From NCBI GenBank assembly GCA_023252335.1, contig JAJPEA010000041.1:1-13426 (forward strand): a stretch of 13,426 nucleotides of DNA, read 5' to 3'. This document shows, in pieces, positions 6,321 through 13,413 of this stretch. The stretch comes from Nitrosotalea sp. GTDB lineage: Archaea > Thermoproteota > Nitrososphaeria > Nitrososphaerales > Nitrosopumilaceae. The position numbers and the translations under genes are program-made. Within the stretch, counting starts at the first letter, position 1. Every line of letters begins with the position of its first letter. Under the pieces are notes generated by a model. That model ran no database searches and was not told the origin of the DNA. It was given only the letters and a program-made list of their open reading frames with translations.

Positions 6321-6944
6321 ATGCTAGTCTGCGGAGTCGACGACGCAGGTCGAGGTTCAGTCTTGGGTCCACTTGTAATAGCTGGAATCTCTATTGAACG
6401 AAAAAACATAAAACAACTTGTTAAGATTGGCGTCAAAGATTCAAAACAACTCAGTCCTCAATTGCGAGAAAAATTATATGACAAAATACTAGATCTTGTG
6501 GAAGGATATCGTGTTGCAAAAATTCCTCCAAAAACAATAGACAAGAGTGTCAGTAAGAACCTGCTAAACCAACTTGAGGCAGACTATATGGCCAAAGTCA
6601 TAAAAAAGCTAGAGGCAGGCTCGTCATACGTTGATTCGTGTGATGTAAATCCAAAACGATTTGGTCTGTATATCTCAAATCTTGCCAAGACTGGAAAAAT
6701 CATCTCAAGCCATCATGCTGACCAAAAATATCCTGTGGTCTCTGCAGCTTCAATCATTGCCAAAGTAAACAGGGATAGGGCTATAGAAAAACTACGAAAG
6801 AGTCATGATTTGGGAAGTGGATATCCATCTGACCCTAAAACAATGCGGTTCATAAAACAATGGATATCTCAAAATGGAAACGTGCCTGTATTTGTCAGAA
6901 AGAGCTGGAAACCAGTCAAAGTTTTGTTAAATGCCTCATCCTAG
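6321..6944 (+). CDS. rnhB: Ribonuclease HII
   Basis: RNase HII cuts the RNA strand of RNA/DNA hybrids and removes single ribonucleotides from DNA. The 207-residue length and the motif order fit the archaeal family: GVDDAGRGSVLGPLVIAG (residues 5-22, with the GRG substrate motif 10-12), KDSKQLSP (39-46), YVDSCDV (103-109) and HHADQKYPVVSAASIIAKV (131-149), plus the conserved GYPSDP (167-172). The metal-binding carboxylates would be D7, D8, D105 and D134. Position 8 is Asp where the usual motif is DEAGRG with Glu, a conservative change. The gene converges on the fibrillarin gene with a 9-bp overlap of the coding ends. Confidence 0.95.
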   Translation: MLVCGVDDAGRGSVLGPLVIAGISIERKNIKQLVKIGVKDSKQLSPQLREKLYDKILDLVEGYRVAKIPPKTIDKSVSKNLLNQLEADYMAKVIKKLEAGSSYVDSCDVNPKRFGLYISNLAKTGKIISSHHADQKYPVVSAASIIAKVNRDRAIEKLRKSHDLGSGYPSDPKTMRFIKQWISQNGNVPVFVRKSWKPVKVLLNASS

Positions 6945-7610
6945 GTACTTTGCTACAATCATGCCATGGTCTCCTTCGTAAGGTTCCAAGTTTATTTCTT
7001 GGATTATCTCAAAGTTGGCAGATAATTTTTTGGCCTCTGAGCGCATTACTTGTGATGGCTCTCTTGTAACATCGATACTTCTTGTTTTTATCACTAGCAT
7101 CATGTAACCGCCTTTTTTCAGATATGTTTTGCAATTTAGTATTGCAATCTCTGTCTGGTCTGGTTGTGCAATGTCTACATAGACAACATCGACAGGACCA
7201 TACACTGAAAAATATTCCTTAGGACTGCGGGCATCTTGTAAAATTGGAACAATGTTTGATCTAAACGAAGCTACTCGCTCCAAAAAATCTCTTGCAACTC
7301 TGCTTGAATGCTCTACTGCAAAAACAATTCCGCTTGGACCAACGATATCTGATACATGACTTGCAGTTGTTCCAGTTGATACTCCTAGATATAGAACAGT
7401 TGATTTTCTGACGATGGGCAAAATCTCAAGACCATTCATTATGGCAGCACCAAGTTTACTGCGATAAGGATCCCATGCTCTAAACTCTTCGTCATCAATC
7501 TTGACTAGCTTTTCTCTGTAAACTTGATTTCCGGGTACGAGATTTATGGTTGCAAGTCTCTTTTCCCCTTCAATTTTTACCCAAAAAATGTTATCTTCTT
7601 CGTTTTCCAA
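6936..7610 (-). CDS. flpA: Fibrillarin-like 2'-O-methyltransferase of C/D RNPs
   Basis: Fibrillarin is the SAM-dependent enzyme that 2'-O-methylates rRNA and tRNA at sites chosen by C/D guide RNAs, working with Nop5 and L7Ae. The sequence shows KRLATINLVPGNQVYREKLV, then FRAWDPYRSKLGAAIMNGL, the SAM loop VLYLGVSTGTTASHVSDIVG, FAVEHS, VDVVYVDIAQPDQ, and GGYMMLVIKTRSID, in family order. The start chosen is a TTG at 7610 (MENEEDNIFWVKIEGEKR...; 224 residues), which overlaps nop5 by 20 nt and gives the usual family length. An ATG at 7739 in the same frame would add 43 acidic residues read out of frame from the Nop5 Gly/Arg tail; that extension is probably untranslated. Co-transcribed with nop5. 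Confidence 0.92.
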   Translation of the reverse strand: MENEEDNIFWVKIEGEKRLATINLVPGNQVYREKLVKIDDEEFRAWDPYRSKLGAAIMNGLEILPIVRKSTVLYLGVSTGTTASHVSDIVGPSGIVFAVEHSSRVARDFLERVASFRSNIVPILQDARSPKEYFSVYGPVDVVYVDIAQPDQTEIAILNCKTYLKKGGYMMLVIKTRSIDVTREPSQVMRSEAKKLSANFEIIQEINLEPYEGDHGMIVAKYLG

Positions 7611-8898
7611 ACTTTTTTCTCTTGCTTTTTTGCCAGTCGTTTCTCTTTTCTCCGCCACCGCCTCTTCCACCGCCGCCAAATCTCCTGTCACCGTCTCTTC
7701 TTCCTCCGCCTCCGAATCGTCTATCTCGCTGCTCTTCATTTCTGCGTGGCTGGAATGCTGGCCTTTCTGGTTGGTCTTTGTATTTCTCTCCTATTTCGGT
7801 AACACGTATGTTGAGTTTTTCAAGTAGTGTATCATTTCTTCCTGCTCCAAAGACATCCACTCTGGCGCCAATTGCAGCTTTTGCAGCTATGGCTCTTGCA
7901 ATTTTTCCTCTTTGCCATCGTGGGGCTGCGTGAACTAGTTGATGTTGAAATAGTAAACCATGTTTTGGTGGCTGTGCTCCAGTCTTGAGTGCTCGAAATA
8001 GCGCCTTTTCAGCGCCAAGAACTTGGATAGTACTTGCAGGCATGGTTGCAAGTCTTTTTAGACTACCTGCTTTGGCAAGTACTCTAGCTCCTACTGCAGA
8101 GCCAAGTATGACTGAAATGTTTGGTGCAATCAACTCCATTTGTGATTCAATGTGCTTTTCTAATGATTGTCTGAGATCAAAAAGATCCAAGATCTGTTTT
8201 GCAATACTTTGAACTATGACAAAATTCTCGTCTGAGATTTGGCCACCCCTGCTCTTTTTTTGCAGCAGCGATAACATCTCGGCTTTTTCTTCTGGAAAGC
8301 CTGCTTCAAGATATGTATTCTGGGTAAGGTTGTCTCTTCTTCCTGCCATGACAATTTTTGAATATCCGCTTATAGTATCTATCATGTTATCAAGTTCTGG
8401 AAAATGTAATCCGTACCATTCTCTTAATCTGGAACTAAGCAAGTTGATCATCTTGTCAGTTTCATCAAGTGTATTGATTGCCTGGATTATGTGCAAGTCA
8501 GGACTTTCAGAAATCTCTGTAACTCTAGACGATGAAAGGCTTAGTGCAAAGTCTCGTAATTTTCCTCTGGCGTCTCCTTCATTTGTTGCAAATCCTGAAT
8601 CTACAAGGACTCGCAATTTTGAGGACTGGATCGTCTCTATCTTTTTTTCTTCCATGATGTCTGCCTCTATTGATTTTTTTCTCAAAAGTTTCAAAAGCGA
8701 AGAATCGTTTACAACAACAATGCTCCCCAAATTGGCAAGAAAATGTTCTAGTTCATTGAGGCTTGCTTGTTCTTTTTTTAGTTCCACGTACTGTGTAGCT
8801 GGATTTGAAAATGGAAATGATTTTACACATTTGTTATCATCAAAAACTGCAATACCAAGCTCTGTTAAAATGACAGAATGCATAGAGTGCATTTCCAT
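7591..8898 (-). CDS. nop5: Nop5 (Nop56/58 homologue), C/D box RNP scaffold with RGG-like tail
   Basis: Nop5 bridges fibrillarin to the L7Ae-bound guide RNA. The 435-residue protein has an N-terminal fibrillarin-binding domain (about 1-115), a helical coiled-coil region (about 125-245), and the NOP RNA-binding domain. The last shows MELIAPNISVILGSAVGARV, AGSLKRLATMPASTIQVLGAE and HGLLFQHQLVHAAPRWQRGK, all hallmarks of the family. The tail (about 372-435) is Arg/Gly-rich, with DRRFGGGGR twice, then RGGGG, and a basic end (KSKRKKFGKRRR). In eukaryotes a Gly/Arg domain sits on fibrillarin, so its presence on Nop5 is notable. The ATG at 8898 lies 19-28 bp downstream of a TATA-like box. The gene is first in a two-gene operon with flpA. 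Confidence 0.95.
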   Translation of the reverse strand: MEMHSMHSVILTELGIAVFDDNKCVKSFPFSNPATQYVELKKEQASLNELEHFLANLGSIVVVNDSSLLKLLRKKSIEADIMEEKKIETIQSSKLRVLVDSGFATNEGDARGKLRDFALSLSSSRVTEISESPDLHIIQAINTLDETDKMINLLSSRLREWYGLHFPELDNMIDTISGYSKIVMAGRRDNLTQNTYLEAGFPEEKAEMLSLLQKKSRGGQISDENFVIVQSIAKQILDLFDLRQSLEKHIESQMELIAPNISVILGSAVGARVLAKAGSLKRLATMPASTIQVLGAEKALFRALKTGAQPPKHGLLFQHQLVHAAPRWQRGKIARAIAAKAAIGARVDVFGAGRNDTLLEKLNIRVTEIGEKYKDQPERPAFQPRRNEEQRDRRFGGGGRRDGDRRFGGGGRGGGGEKRNDWQKSKRKKFGKRRR

Positions 8899-8916
8899 GG
8901 CTTACTAAAAAATGTA

Positions 8917-8926
8917 ACATTATAGA
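8917..8926 (-). promoter_or_regulatory. TATA-like box for the nop5-flpA operon
   Basis: The minus strand reads CTATAATGTT, with its centre about 24 bp before the ATG at 8898. It shares an 80-bp spacer with the pyrD promoter, so the two divergent promoters nearly abut. Confidence 0.5.
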
Positions 8927-8945
8927 TCCAAGAACTATATCAAAC

Positions 8946-8953
8946 GTTATAAG
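8946..8953 (+). promoter_or_regulatory. TATA-like box for pyrD-pyrK
   Basis: GTTATAAG lies 24-31 bp before the GTG at 8977, predicting a leaderless transcript and supporting the GTG start. Confidence 0.5.
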
Positions 8954-8976
8954 ACAACTATTTTTTATTATTAGAA

Positions 8977-9885
8977 GTGAGTCCTGACATCTCAACCAAT
9001 GTGGGTCCGATTGCACTTGAGAGGCCCACTATGCTTGCGTCTGGTATTCTTGGTATATCGCTTGACGTTTTTGGCCGTCTATATAAGGAAGGAGCAGGAG
9101 CGCTTGTTACAAAATCACTGAGCAAGGAACCATGGGATGGGTATCCAAATCCAACTATAATCGGACTAGAACATGGATATCTCAATGCAGTTGGATTGTC
9201 AAATCCTGGTGCACCATATTTTGCAAAAATGTTATCGCCAAATCAAACTGTTCCAATAATTGTTAGCCTTGTTGGCTCGATTCCAGAGGACTTTACATTC
9301 ATGATAAAACAATTTGAAAATGTCAAGATTTTGGGATACGAGCTTAACCTGTCATGCCCTCATGTTGAAAAAGTTGGACTCGAAGTGGGTGACGATCCTG
9401 AACTTGTTCACGCAATAATAAAATCTGTAAAAAAAGAATCAAAGGTGCCAGTGCTTGCAAAAGTTGGTCTTGGCTCTTCAGATTATTTGGAGACTGTGAA
9501 AACTGCATGTGAAAGTGGAATTGATGGTATCACTGCGATAAACACATTGCGTGCGATGGCAATTGATGTAGAAACAGCAAGACCTATTTTGAGTCACAAA
9601 ATTGGCGGACTGTCTGGGCCTGCAATAAAACCAGTTGCGGTAAGATGTGTATATGAAATTTCATCCAAGTTTGATATACCAATTATTGGTTGTGGCGGAA
9701 TCTCAAGTTGGGAAGATGCAATAGAATTTTTACTTGCAGGATCAAGTGCTGTACAGATTGGTAGTGCTGTTGGGGACAAGTGGACTGGGGTCTTCTCTGA
9801 GATAAACAATGGAATATCAAAGTATATGGAAAAAAAGAACTTTAAAAAACTAGGTGAGATGGTTGGACTTGCAAAAAAGTTTTGA
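8977..9885 (+). CDS. pyrD: Dihydroorotate dehydrogenase, catalytic subunit (class 1B)
   Basis: PyrD oxidises dihydroorotate to orotate with FMN, the fourth step of pyrimidine synthesis. The 302-residue protein starts at GTG and shows the class 1 pattern: ASGILGIS near the N-terminus, GALVTKSLS (41-49), YLNAVGLSNPG (68-78), ELNLSCPHVE with catalytic Cys127 in place of the Ser used by class 2, VPVLAKVGL (157-165), GGLSGPAIKPVAVRCVYEI (210-228), and the phosphate-binding GCGGISSWEDAIEFLLAG (238-255) with VQIGSAV. Class 1B is assigned because pyrK follows directly and overlaps it. The electron route would then run FMN to Fe-S to FAD to NAD+. Confidence 0.95.
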   Translation: MSPDISTNVGPIALERPTMLASGILGISLDVFGRLYKEGAGALVTKSLSKEPWDGYPNPTIIGLEHGYLNAVGLSNPGAPYFAKMLSPNQTVPIIVSLVGSIPEDFTFMIKQFENVKILGYELNLSCPHVEKVGLEVGDDPELVHAIIKSVKKESKVPVLAKVGLGSSDYLETVKTACESGIDGITAINTLRAMAIDVETARPILSHKIGGLSGPAIKPVAVRCVYEISSKFDIPIIGCGGISSWEDAIEFLLAGSSAVQIGSAVGDKWTGVFSEINNGISKYMEKKNFKKLGEMVGLAKKF

Positions 9886-10681
9886 TACTCCAAAGATTGT
9901 AACAATAGATAAAGTGGTTGATGAAACCCCGACTGTACGTACTTTATTTTTCTCAGACCAAATACTATCTCAAGTTCTTCCAGGACAATTTGCCATGGTG
10001 TGGATACCTGGAGTAAATGAAATCCCGATGAGTGTAATGATATCACAAGAAAATGGCAAGGCGGCATTTACCGTAAGAAAACATGGACTTGCCACTACAG
10101 AGTTGTTCTCAAAGAAAGTTGGAGACCAGATAGGTATCAGAGGGCCATATGGAAATTCGTTTACTGTGCAGCAAGGCAAGCTACTCTTAGTTGGTGGAGG
10201 AACTGGACTTGTTCCTCTGATAAGATTGGTTACATTTCTCAAGAAAACCGATGATGTAACAATTATCATGGGCGCAAAGACAAAATCCGAAGTCTTTTTT
10301 GAAACACTTGGAAACAAACTGCTTGAAGGCACCAAACACAAAGTGATTGTTGTTACAGAAGATGGAAGCTATGGCCAAAAGGGCCTTGTGACAGATGTGA
10401 TGGAAAAGTTGTTCTCTGAAAGCAAGTTTGATGCAGTGTATACGTGCGGCCCTGAAAAAATGATGCACAAAGTTGTCCAGATTGCATCTTTACACAAGAC
10501 CCATGTTGAGGCAAGCATTGAAAGAATGATGAAGTGTGGAATTGGAATTTGTGGTAGTTGCTGCTTTGGTGATGTGATGGCATGCAAGGATGGAACTGTC
10601 TTTGATGGACAAACTCTGCTTGCAAACAAAGAGTTCGGGTATACTCACAGGAACAAATCAGGCATACTAGATAATTATTAG
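9854..10681 (+). CDS. pyrK: Dihydroorotate dehydrogenase electron-transfer subunit
   Basis: PyrK passes electrons from PyrD to NAD+ through a 2Fe-2S cluster and FAD. The 275-residue product has a ferredoxin-reductase-like fold: FAD domain with PGQFAMVWIPG and EIPMSVM (43-62), GIRGPYGNSF (94-103), the NAD-binding loop LLLVGGGTGLVPLIRL (110-125), and YTCGPEKMMHKV (196-207). The cluster ligands are in MKCGIGICGSCCFGDVMACKDG, most simply C228, C233, C236 and C244; C237 is an extra neighbour. The start is undecided. The GTG at 9854 overlaps pyrD by 32 nt. A TTG at 9869 (MQKSFDTPKIV...) lies about 10 nt after GGTGAG (9853-9858), a fair Shine-Dalgarno match, and would overlap by 17 nt. Confidence 0.93.
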   Translation: MRWLDLQKSFDTPKIVTIDKVVDETPTVRTLFFSDQILSQVLPGQFAMVWIPGVNEIPMSVMISQENGKAAFTVRKHGLATTELFSKKVGDQIGIRGPYGNSFTVQQGKLLLVGGGTGLVPLIRLVTFLKKTDDVTIIMGAKTKSEVFFETLGNKLLEGTKHKVIVVTEDGSYGQKGLVTDVMEKLFSESKFDAVYTCGPEKMMHKVVQIASLHKTHVEASIERMMKCGIGICGSCCFGDVMACKDGTVFDGQTLLANKEFGYTHRNKSGILDNY

Positions 10682-10701
10682 AAAATGGAAATGCCGGAAA
10701 G

Positions 10702-10718
10702 CTTAAAATGCTATAAAA
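10702..10718 (+). promoter_or_regulatory. TATA-like region for the radical SAM gene
   Basis: CTTAAAAT (10702-10709) and CTATAAAA (10711-10718) lie 19-35 bp before the TTG at 10737. Either could serve a leaderless transcript; together they mark a likely strong promoter separate from pyrK. Confidence 0.5.
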
Positions 10719-10736
10719 ATCCATCCAAATTGAAAA

Positions 10737-12455
10737 TTGGCCAAGATTGTATTAACTGCAGATCGTACATTGATGTCTCCTTATCGTGGGATATCGCTTG
10801 CAACCTTCTTTGGTTGCGCTCCAGCGGTGGATCCACATAGACCAAAAAACAGTTTCTGGTATTACATTCTAAAAGATCAAGTGACTCCCAAAGTTCTCTT
10901 TGATTTTATCTGCAATCCTATAGGTCAAAAAAATGGTGTTGCAAATTATGCTCCATATGGATTAAGAAAAGTGGAAGCCGCACTTCTTCGAGACGGATAC
11001 AAGAGAGAAGAAGTTGTGGTGGCACACCCTGATCATGTAGACAAGTTCATTGGCCCTGAAACCGAAGTGGTTGGAACATATGAGATGGATCCTCTTGGAA
11101 TGGGTCCTGTAACTATGACATTTACTTATGGTAGAAAACAGACATCATATGATGAATTTTACAATCGCGACTTGCACATGAAGATAAATGCTGCAAAAAA
11201 GAAAAACGGAAGTCATGCCAAAGTAATTGCTGGCGCTTCTGGAACTTGGCAGTATAACTATGATCCAAAGAAGATCCAAGAATATGGATTGTATGCAGTA
11301 CTAGAAGGAGAACTTGGTGGCATTGCACCAGAAATTGACGGACATGCTGGAGAGTTTTTCAATAAATTAATTGCTGGAGAATTTGAAAACATGAATCCAT
11401 TTGTAAAAAGTGATTTCAAAGTTGAAGTAAAAGAATTTGGAAAAGATGAGGAAAAATTCCATGGAAGATTTATCCACTATTGGGATGAGCCCGATGTTGA
11501 CAGTATACCAAACATTGTAGAGCCAAGCATGCATGGAATGGTAGAAGTCATGAGGGGATGTGGAAGAGGTTGCAAGTTTTGCGATGTTACACTACGACCA
11601 TTGAGATACTATTCACCTGAAAAAGTAAAACAAGAGATTGAGGTAAACATAAAGAAAGGTGGACAGCGTAACGCATGGCTCCACAGTGATGACATCTTTG
11701 TCTATGGCCTTGATCCAAGAAAGACAAAGAACATGGCTCCAAACAGAGATGCATTAGAGGAGCTCTTCAAGGCAGTCATGTCATGTGGAATTGAACACAC
11801 CAATCCAACTCACGGTACCTTGGCTGGTGCAATTGCTGATGAAAAATTACTTCCAAATCTATCCAAGATAATCAAGTCTGGTCCTAACAACAAGACTGGA
11901 GTCCAATGTGGATTTGAGACAGGAAGCTTGAGATTGATTGGAAAATATGCTGATAGAAAACTCTCTCCATACAAGCCAGAGGAATGGCACTGGGTTGTAA
12001 AAGAAGGGGTAAAGACACTAAACGAGAATCACTGGATTCCTGCATTTACACTAATCATGGGTCTTGACAATGCAGAAACAGAAGAAGATGGATGGGATAC
12101 AATACGACTGATCAATGAACTAGAAAGAGAACAACCAGAATCCCAGTTTACTGTGACACCACTTACATTTGTCCCAATTGGATTGCTTGAAAAGTCAGAG
12201 TTCTTTGACATTGGAAATGAATTGACTGCACCACAACTTGGTGTCATGTACAAGACATGGCAGCACAACTTCAAGTATGGAATTCAGAAATTCATGGACA
12301 AAACCGGAAGCAACAATACTCTAAAGAAAAAGGCATTCACAGGTCTTGCAAGAGCACTAGGTGGTGTTCCATTGACTGCAATGGAAAAATATGCAAGAAG
12401 AAAAGGTCCCGAACACGAGAGAGTAATTGAAACAATCAAGACAAAATACTGGTAG
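10737..12455 (+). CDS. B12-binding-domain radical SAM protein
   Basis: The 572-residue protein starts at TTG (MAKIVLTADRTLMSPYRG...). Residues about 65-215 fit the cobalamin-binding domain of class B radical SAM enzymes: YAPYGLRKVEAALLRDGY, VVVAHPDHVDKFI, MDPLGMGPVT, VIAGASGTWQ. There is no DxHxxG motif, as is usual when B12 binds without a lower His ligand in this class. The radical SAM core follows, with the Fe-S motif RGCGRGCKFC (C275, C279, C282) and CDVTLRPLRYYSPEKVKQEI, then a barrel containing GVQCGFETGSLRLIGKY and IPAFTLIMGLDNAETEEDGW. Such enzymes methylate or rearrange unactivated carbons. Archaeal members include the GDGT ring synthases (GrsA/GrsB); that role is possible in a crenarchaeol producer but cannot be settled from motifs. 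It appears to be a monocistronic gene with a T-tract after its stop. Confidence 0.85.
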   Translation: MAKIVLTADRTLMSPYRGISLATFFGCAPAVDPHRPKNSFWYYILKDQVTPKVLFDFICNPIGQKNGVANYAPYGLRKVEAALLRDGYKREEVVVAHPDHVDKFIGPETEVVGTYEMDPLGMGPVTMTFTYGRKQTSYDEFYNRDLHMKINAAKKKNGSHAKVIAGASGTWQYNYDPKKIQEYGLYAVLEGELGGIAPEIDGHAGEFFNKLIAGEFENMNPFVKSDFKVEVKEFGKDEEKFHGRFIHYWDEPDVDSIPNIVEPSMHGMVEVMRGCGRGCKFCDVTLRPLRYYSPEKVKQEIEVNIKKGGQRNAWLHSDDIFVYGLDPRKTKNMAPNRDALEELFKAVMSCGIEHTNPTHGTLAGAIADEKLLPNLSKIIKSGPNNKTGVQCGFETGSLRLIGKYADRKLSPYKPEEWHWVVKEGVKTLNENHWIPAFTLIMGLDNAETEEDGWDTIRLINELEREQPESQFTVTPLTFVPIGLLEKSEFFDIGNELTAPQLGVMYKTWQHNFKYGIQKFMDKTGSNNTLKKKAFTGLARALGGVPLTAMEKYARRKGPEHERVIETIKTKYW

Positions 12456-12456
12456 A

Positions 12457-12462
12457 TTTTTT
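12457..12462 (+). terminator. T-tract terminator after the radical SAM gene
   Basis: T6, then CTT, begins two bases after the TAG stop; this is the simple T-run form of archaeal terminators. Confidence 0.45.
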
Positions 12463-12474
12463 CTTAAAACCAAA

Positions 12475-12484
12475 TACATAAATT
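12475..12484 (+). promoter_or_regulatory. TATA-like box for eS30
   Basis: TACATAAATT lies 23-32 bp before the GTG at 12507, fitting a leaderless transcript and supporting that start. Confidence 0.5.
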
Positions 12485-12506
12485 GAATTAAAATGAAACT
12501 TTATTC

Positions 12507-12686
12507 GTGCCAACTCACGGATCGCTTACCAAAGCGGGTAAAGTAAGAGGACAAACTCCCAAAGTTCCATCAAGAGAAAGACATGGAACAATATCCATTA
12601 CACGAAACAAGGATAATTTTAGAAAAAGATTTGTCCTAAAAAGAGTTCCAGGCCAAAACAAACCAGGCCAACGAAGAAGAAAGTAG
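12507..12686 (+). CDS. rps30e: Ribosomal protein eS30
   Basis: A short frame from GTG 12507 to TAG 12686 encodes 59 residues. It opens VPTHGSLTKAGKVRGQTPKV, which matches the conserved core of eS30 (HGSLARAGKVRGQTPKV in eukaryotes), and ends with a basic tail, PGQNKPGQRRRK. eS30 is a small-subunit protein near the decoding centre, shared by archaea and eukaryotes and absent from bacteria. In many eukaryotes it is made as a fusion with a ubiquitin-like domain; here it stands alone. The middle section (SREKHGTISITRNKDNF, approximately) is less conserved. It appears to have its own promoter and no partner gene. The small size makes it easy to miss. Confidence 0.9.
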   Translation: MPTHGSLTKAGKVRGQTPKVPSRERHGTISITRNKDNFRKRFVLKRVPGQNKPGQRRRK

Positions 12687-12750
12687 AATTTTAAAAATCT
12701 ATATCCATGTTATAAAATAATTGATTTTCTGCACCTGATCTGTCTTAGAA

Positions 12751-12758
12751 CTTTATAG
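12751..12758 (+). promoter_or_regulatory. TATA-like box for the structured small RNA
   Basis: CTTTATAG lies 26-33 bp before the first paired base of the hairpin (12784), so transcription would start at about 12781, at the foot of the stem. Confidence 0.45.
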
Positions 12759-12780
12759 CACTGTCATAAAACAAACGCAA

Positions 12781-12873
12781 TGAAACCGTGGATATTAGGG
12801 ACTTGTGTCGTAGTGAATGGTGTGATCGTACACTAGAAAGACACATCCACGGTTCCATACCTAATTGGTTTTT
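12781..12873 (+). ncRNA. Probable structured small RNA downstream of eS30
   Basis: No reading frame of note crosses this stretch, yet it folds well. A perfect 10-bp outer stem, AACCGTGGAT (12784-12793) with ATCCACGGTT (12845-12854), encloses a second stem GTGTC (12805-12809) with GACAC (12840-12844), and a third, TAGTG (12811-12815) with CACTA (12831-12835). An 11-nt single-stranded bulge (12794-12804) lies on the 5' side. G+C is about 47% over 12784-12856, well above the flanking DNA. A TATA-like box stands at the right distance upstream, and T5 (12869-12873) follows. An ATA directly after the stem could be an H/ACA-type ANA box, but the distance to the internal loop and the lack of a clear K-turn do not fit well, so the RNA class is left open. 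Confidence 0.55.
12869..12873 (+). terminator. T-tract end of the structured small RNA
   Basis: A T5 run (GGTTTTTATCG) lies 14 nt after the outer stem and is the first good T-run after the hairpin. Confidence 0.35.
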
Positions 12874-13011
12874 ATCGTATAAAAGACTCGATTAACTATG
12901 TTACTCAAATTATAAAGAAAATACACTGTCTGATTTTTTCCACTGGGTCAGGTAAAAACAAGGGAATTGATATGATGTTAAACTCTAGTCAACAAACAGT
13001 GCAATCGACTA
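12874..13011. other. AT-rich stretch without a recognised gene
   Basis: Between the small RNA and the last gene there is no credible frame. It holds two TATA-like stretches (GTATAAAAG near 12878-12886 and ATTATAAAG near 12910-12918), a T6 run near 12934, and weak long-range repeats (TCGATT/AATCGA and CACTGT/ACAGTG). A second small RNA is possible but not supported well enough to call. Confidence 0.4.
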
Positions 13012-13019
13012 TTTTTATT
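13012..13019 (+). promoter_or_regulatory. AT-rich putative TATA box for the last gene
   Basis: TTTTTATT lies 23-30 bp before the ATG at 13042. If it is used, transcription begins at or next to that ATG, which would skip the upstream ATG at 13038 that meets a stop after three codons. Confidence 0.35.
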
Positions 13020-13041
13020 TCATGTCTAGTAAAATCCATGA

Positions 13042-13413
13042 ATGATTAAAACAAATCCGCCATTAGATACTATGGAAAAATACTATGAATACTATCACGA
13101 ACAAATTACAAAAATAAGAAAACTAACCGATGGTTTTTCTGACGATGGCACATCAGATCCGCATATACCAGTCATTTTTAGTGCATTGAGATTCATATTT
13201 GCATTCATGGACAGTGAAGCTGGTATGACTATAGCAAGTATCCAAATAATTAAAAAAATATCTGAAATGATTGATCAAAGGGCAACACAAGAACAAATGC
13301 GTGATCAGATACAGGTTATTGAAAAAAGAGTAGTCACTACATTGGTTCCTATGGATGAGTTGATAAAAAAAGCAAAGGCATTACAAGATGCAGATCCTGG
13401 CTATATTGGCTAG
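13042..13413 (+). CDS. Helical hypothetical protein
   Basis: The 123-residue product is not one I recognise. It appears almost wholly alpha-helical. An N-terminal segment rich in Tyr and charged residues (MEKYYEYYHEQITKIRKL, 11-28) is followed by an acidic linker (DGFSDDGTSDPH, 30-41), a more hydrophobic helix (IPVIFSALRFIFAFMDSEAG, 42-61) and two amphipathic helices (about 63-78 and 81-112). There is no signal peptide, cysteine or metal motif, and the hydrophobic stretch is too interrupted to be a sure membrane segment. A cytosolic adaptor or helical-bundle protein would fit, but no function can be given. It stands alone after a gene-poor stretch, with a plausible leaderless promoter. Confidence 0.7.
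   Translation: MIKTNPPLDTMEKYYEYYHEQITKIRKLTDGFSDDGTSDPHIPVIFSALRFIFAFMDSEAGMTIASIQIIKKISEMIDQRATQEQMRDQIQVIEKRVVTTLVPMDELIKKAKALQDADPGYIG

Noticed and set aside
7550..7933. Pro/Phe-rich plus-strand frames opposite the Nop5 tail
   Set aside because: They are antisense readings of the Gly/Arg repeat codons; the low-complexity sequence is a by-product.
8216..8908. 230-residue plus-strand frame
   Set aside because: It is antisense to nop5, Ser/Phe-rich and without family motifs. The codon bias of nop5 explains the open frame.
12784..12860. Reading the hairpin RNA as a tRNA or an H/ACA guide
   Set aside because: There is no acceptor/T-arm pattern, and the ATA box, pocket distance and K-turn do not fit archaeal H/ACA geometry.
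12888..13008. Nested long-range repeats TCGATT/AATCGA and CACTGT/ACAGTG
   Set aside because: The arms are only 6 bp with a loop of about 66 nt and unequal spacing; such pairs are expected by chance in AT-rich DNA.
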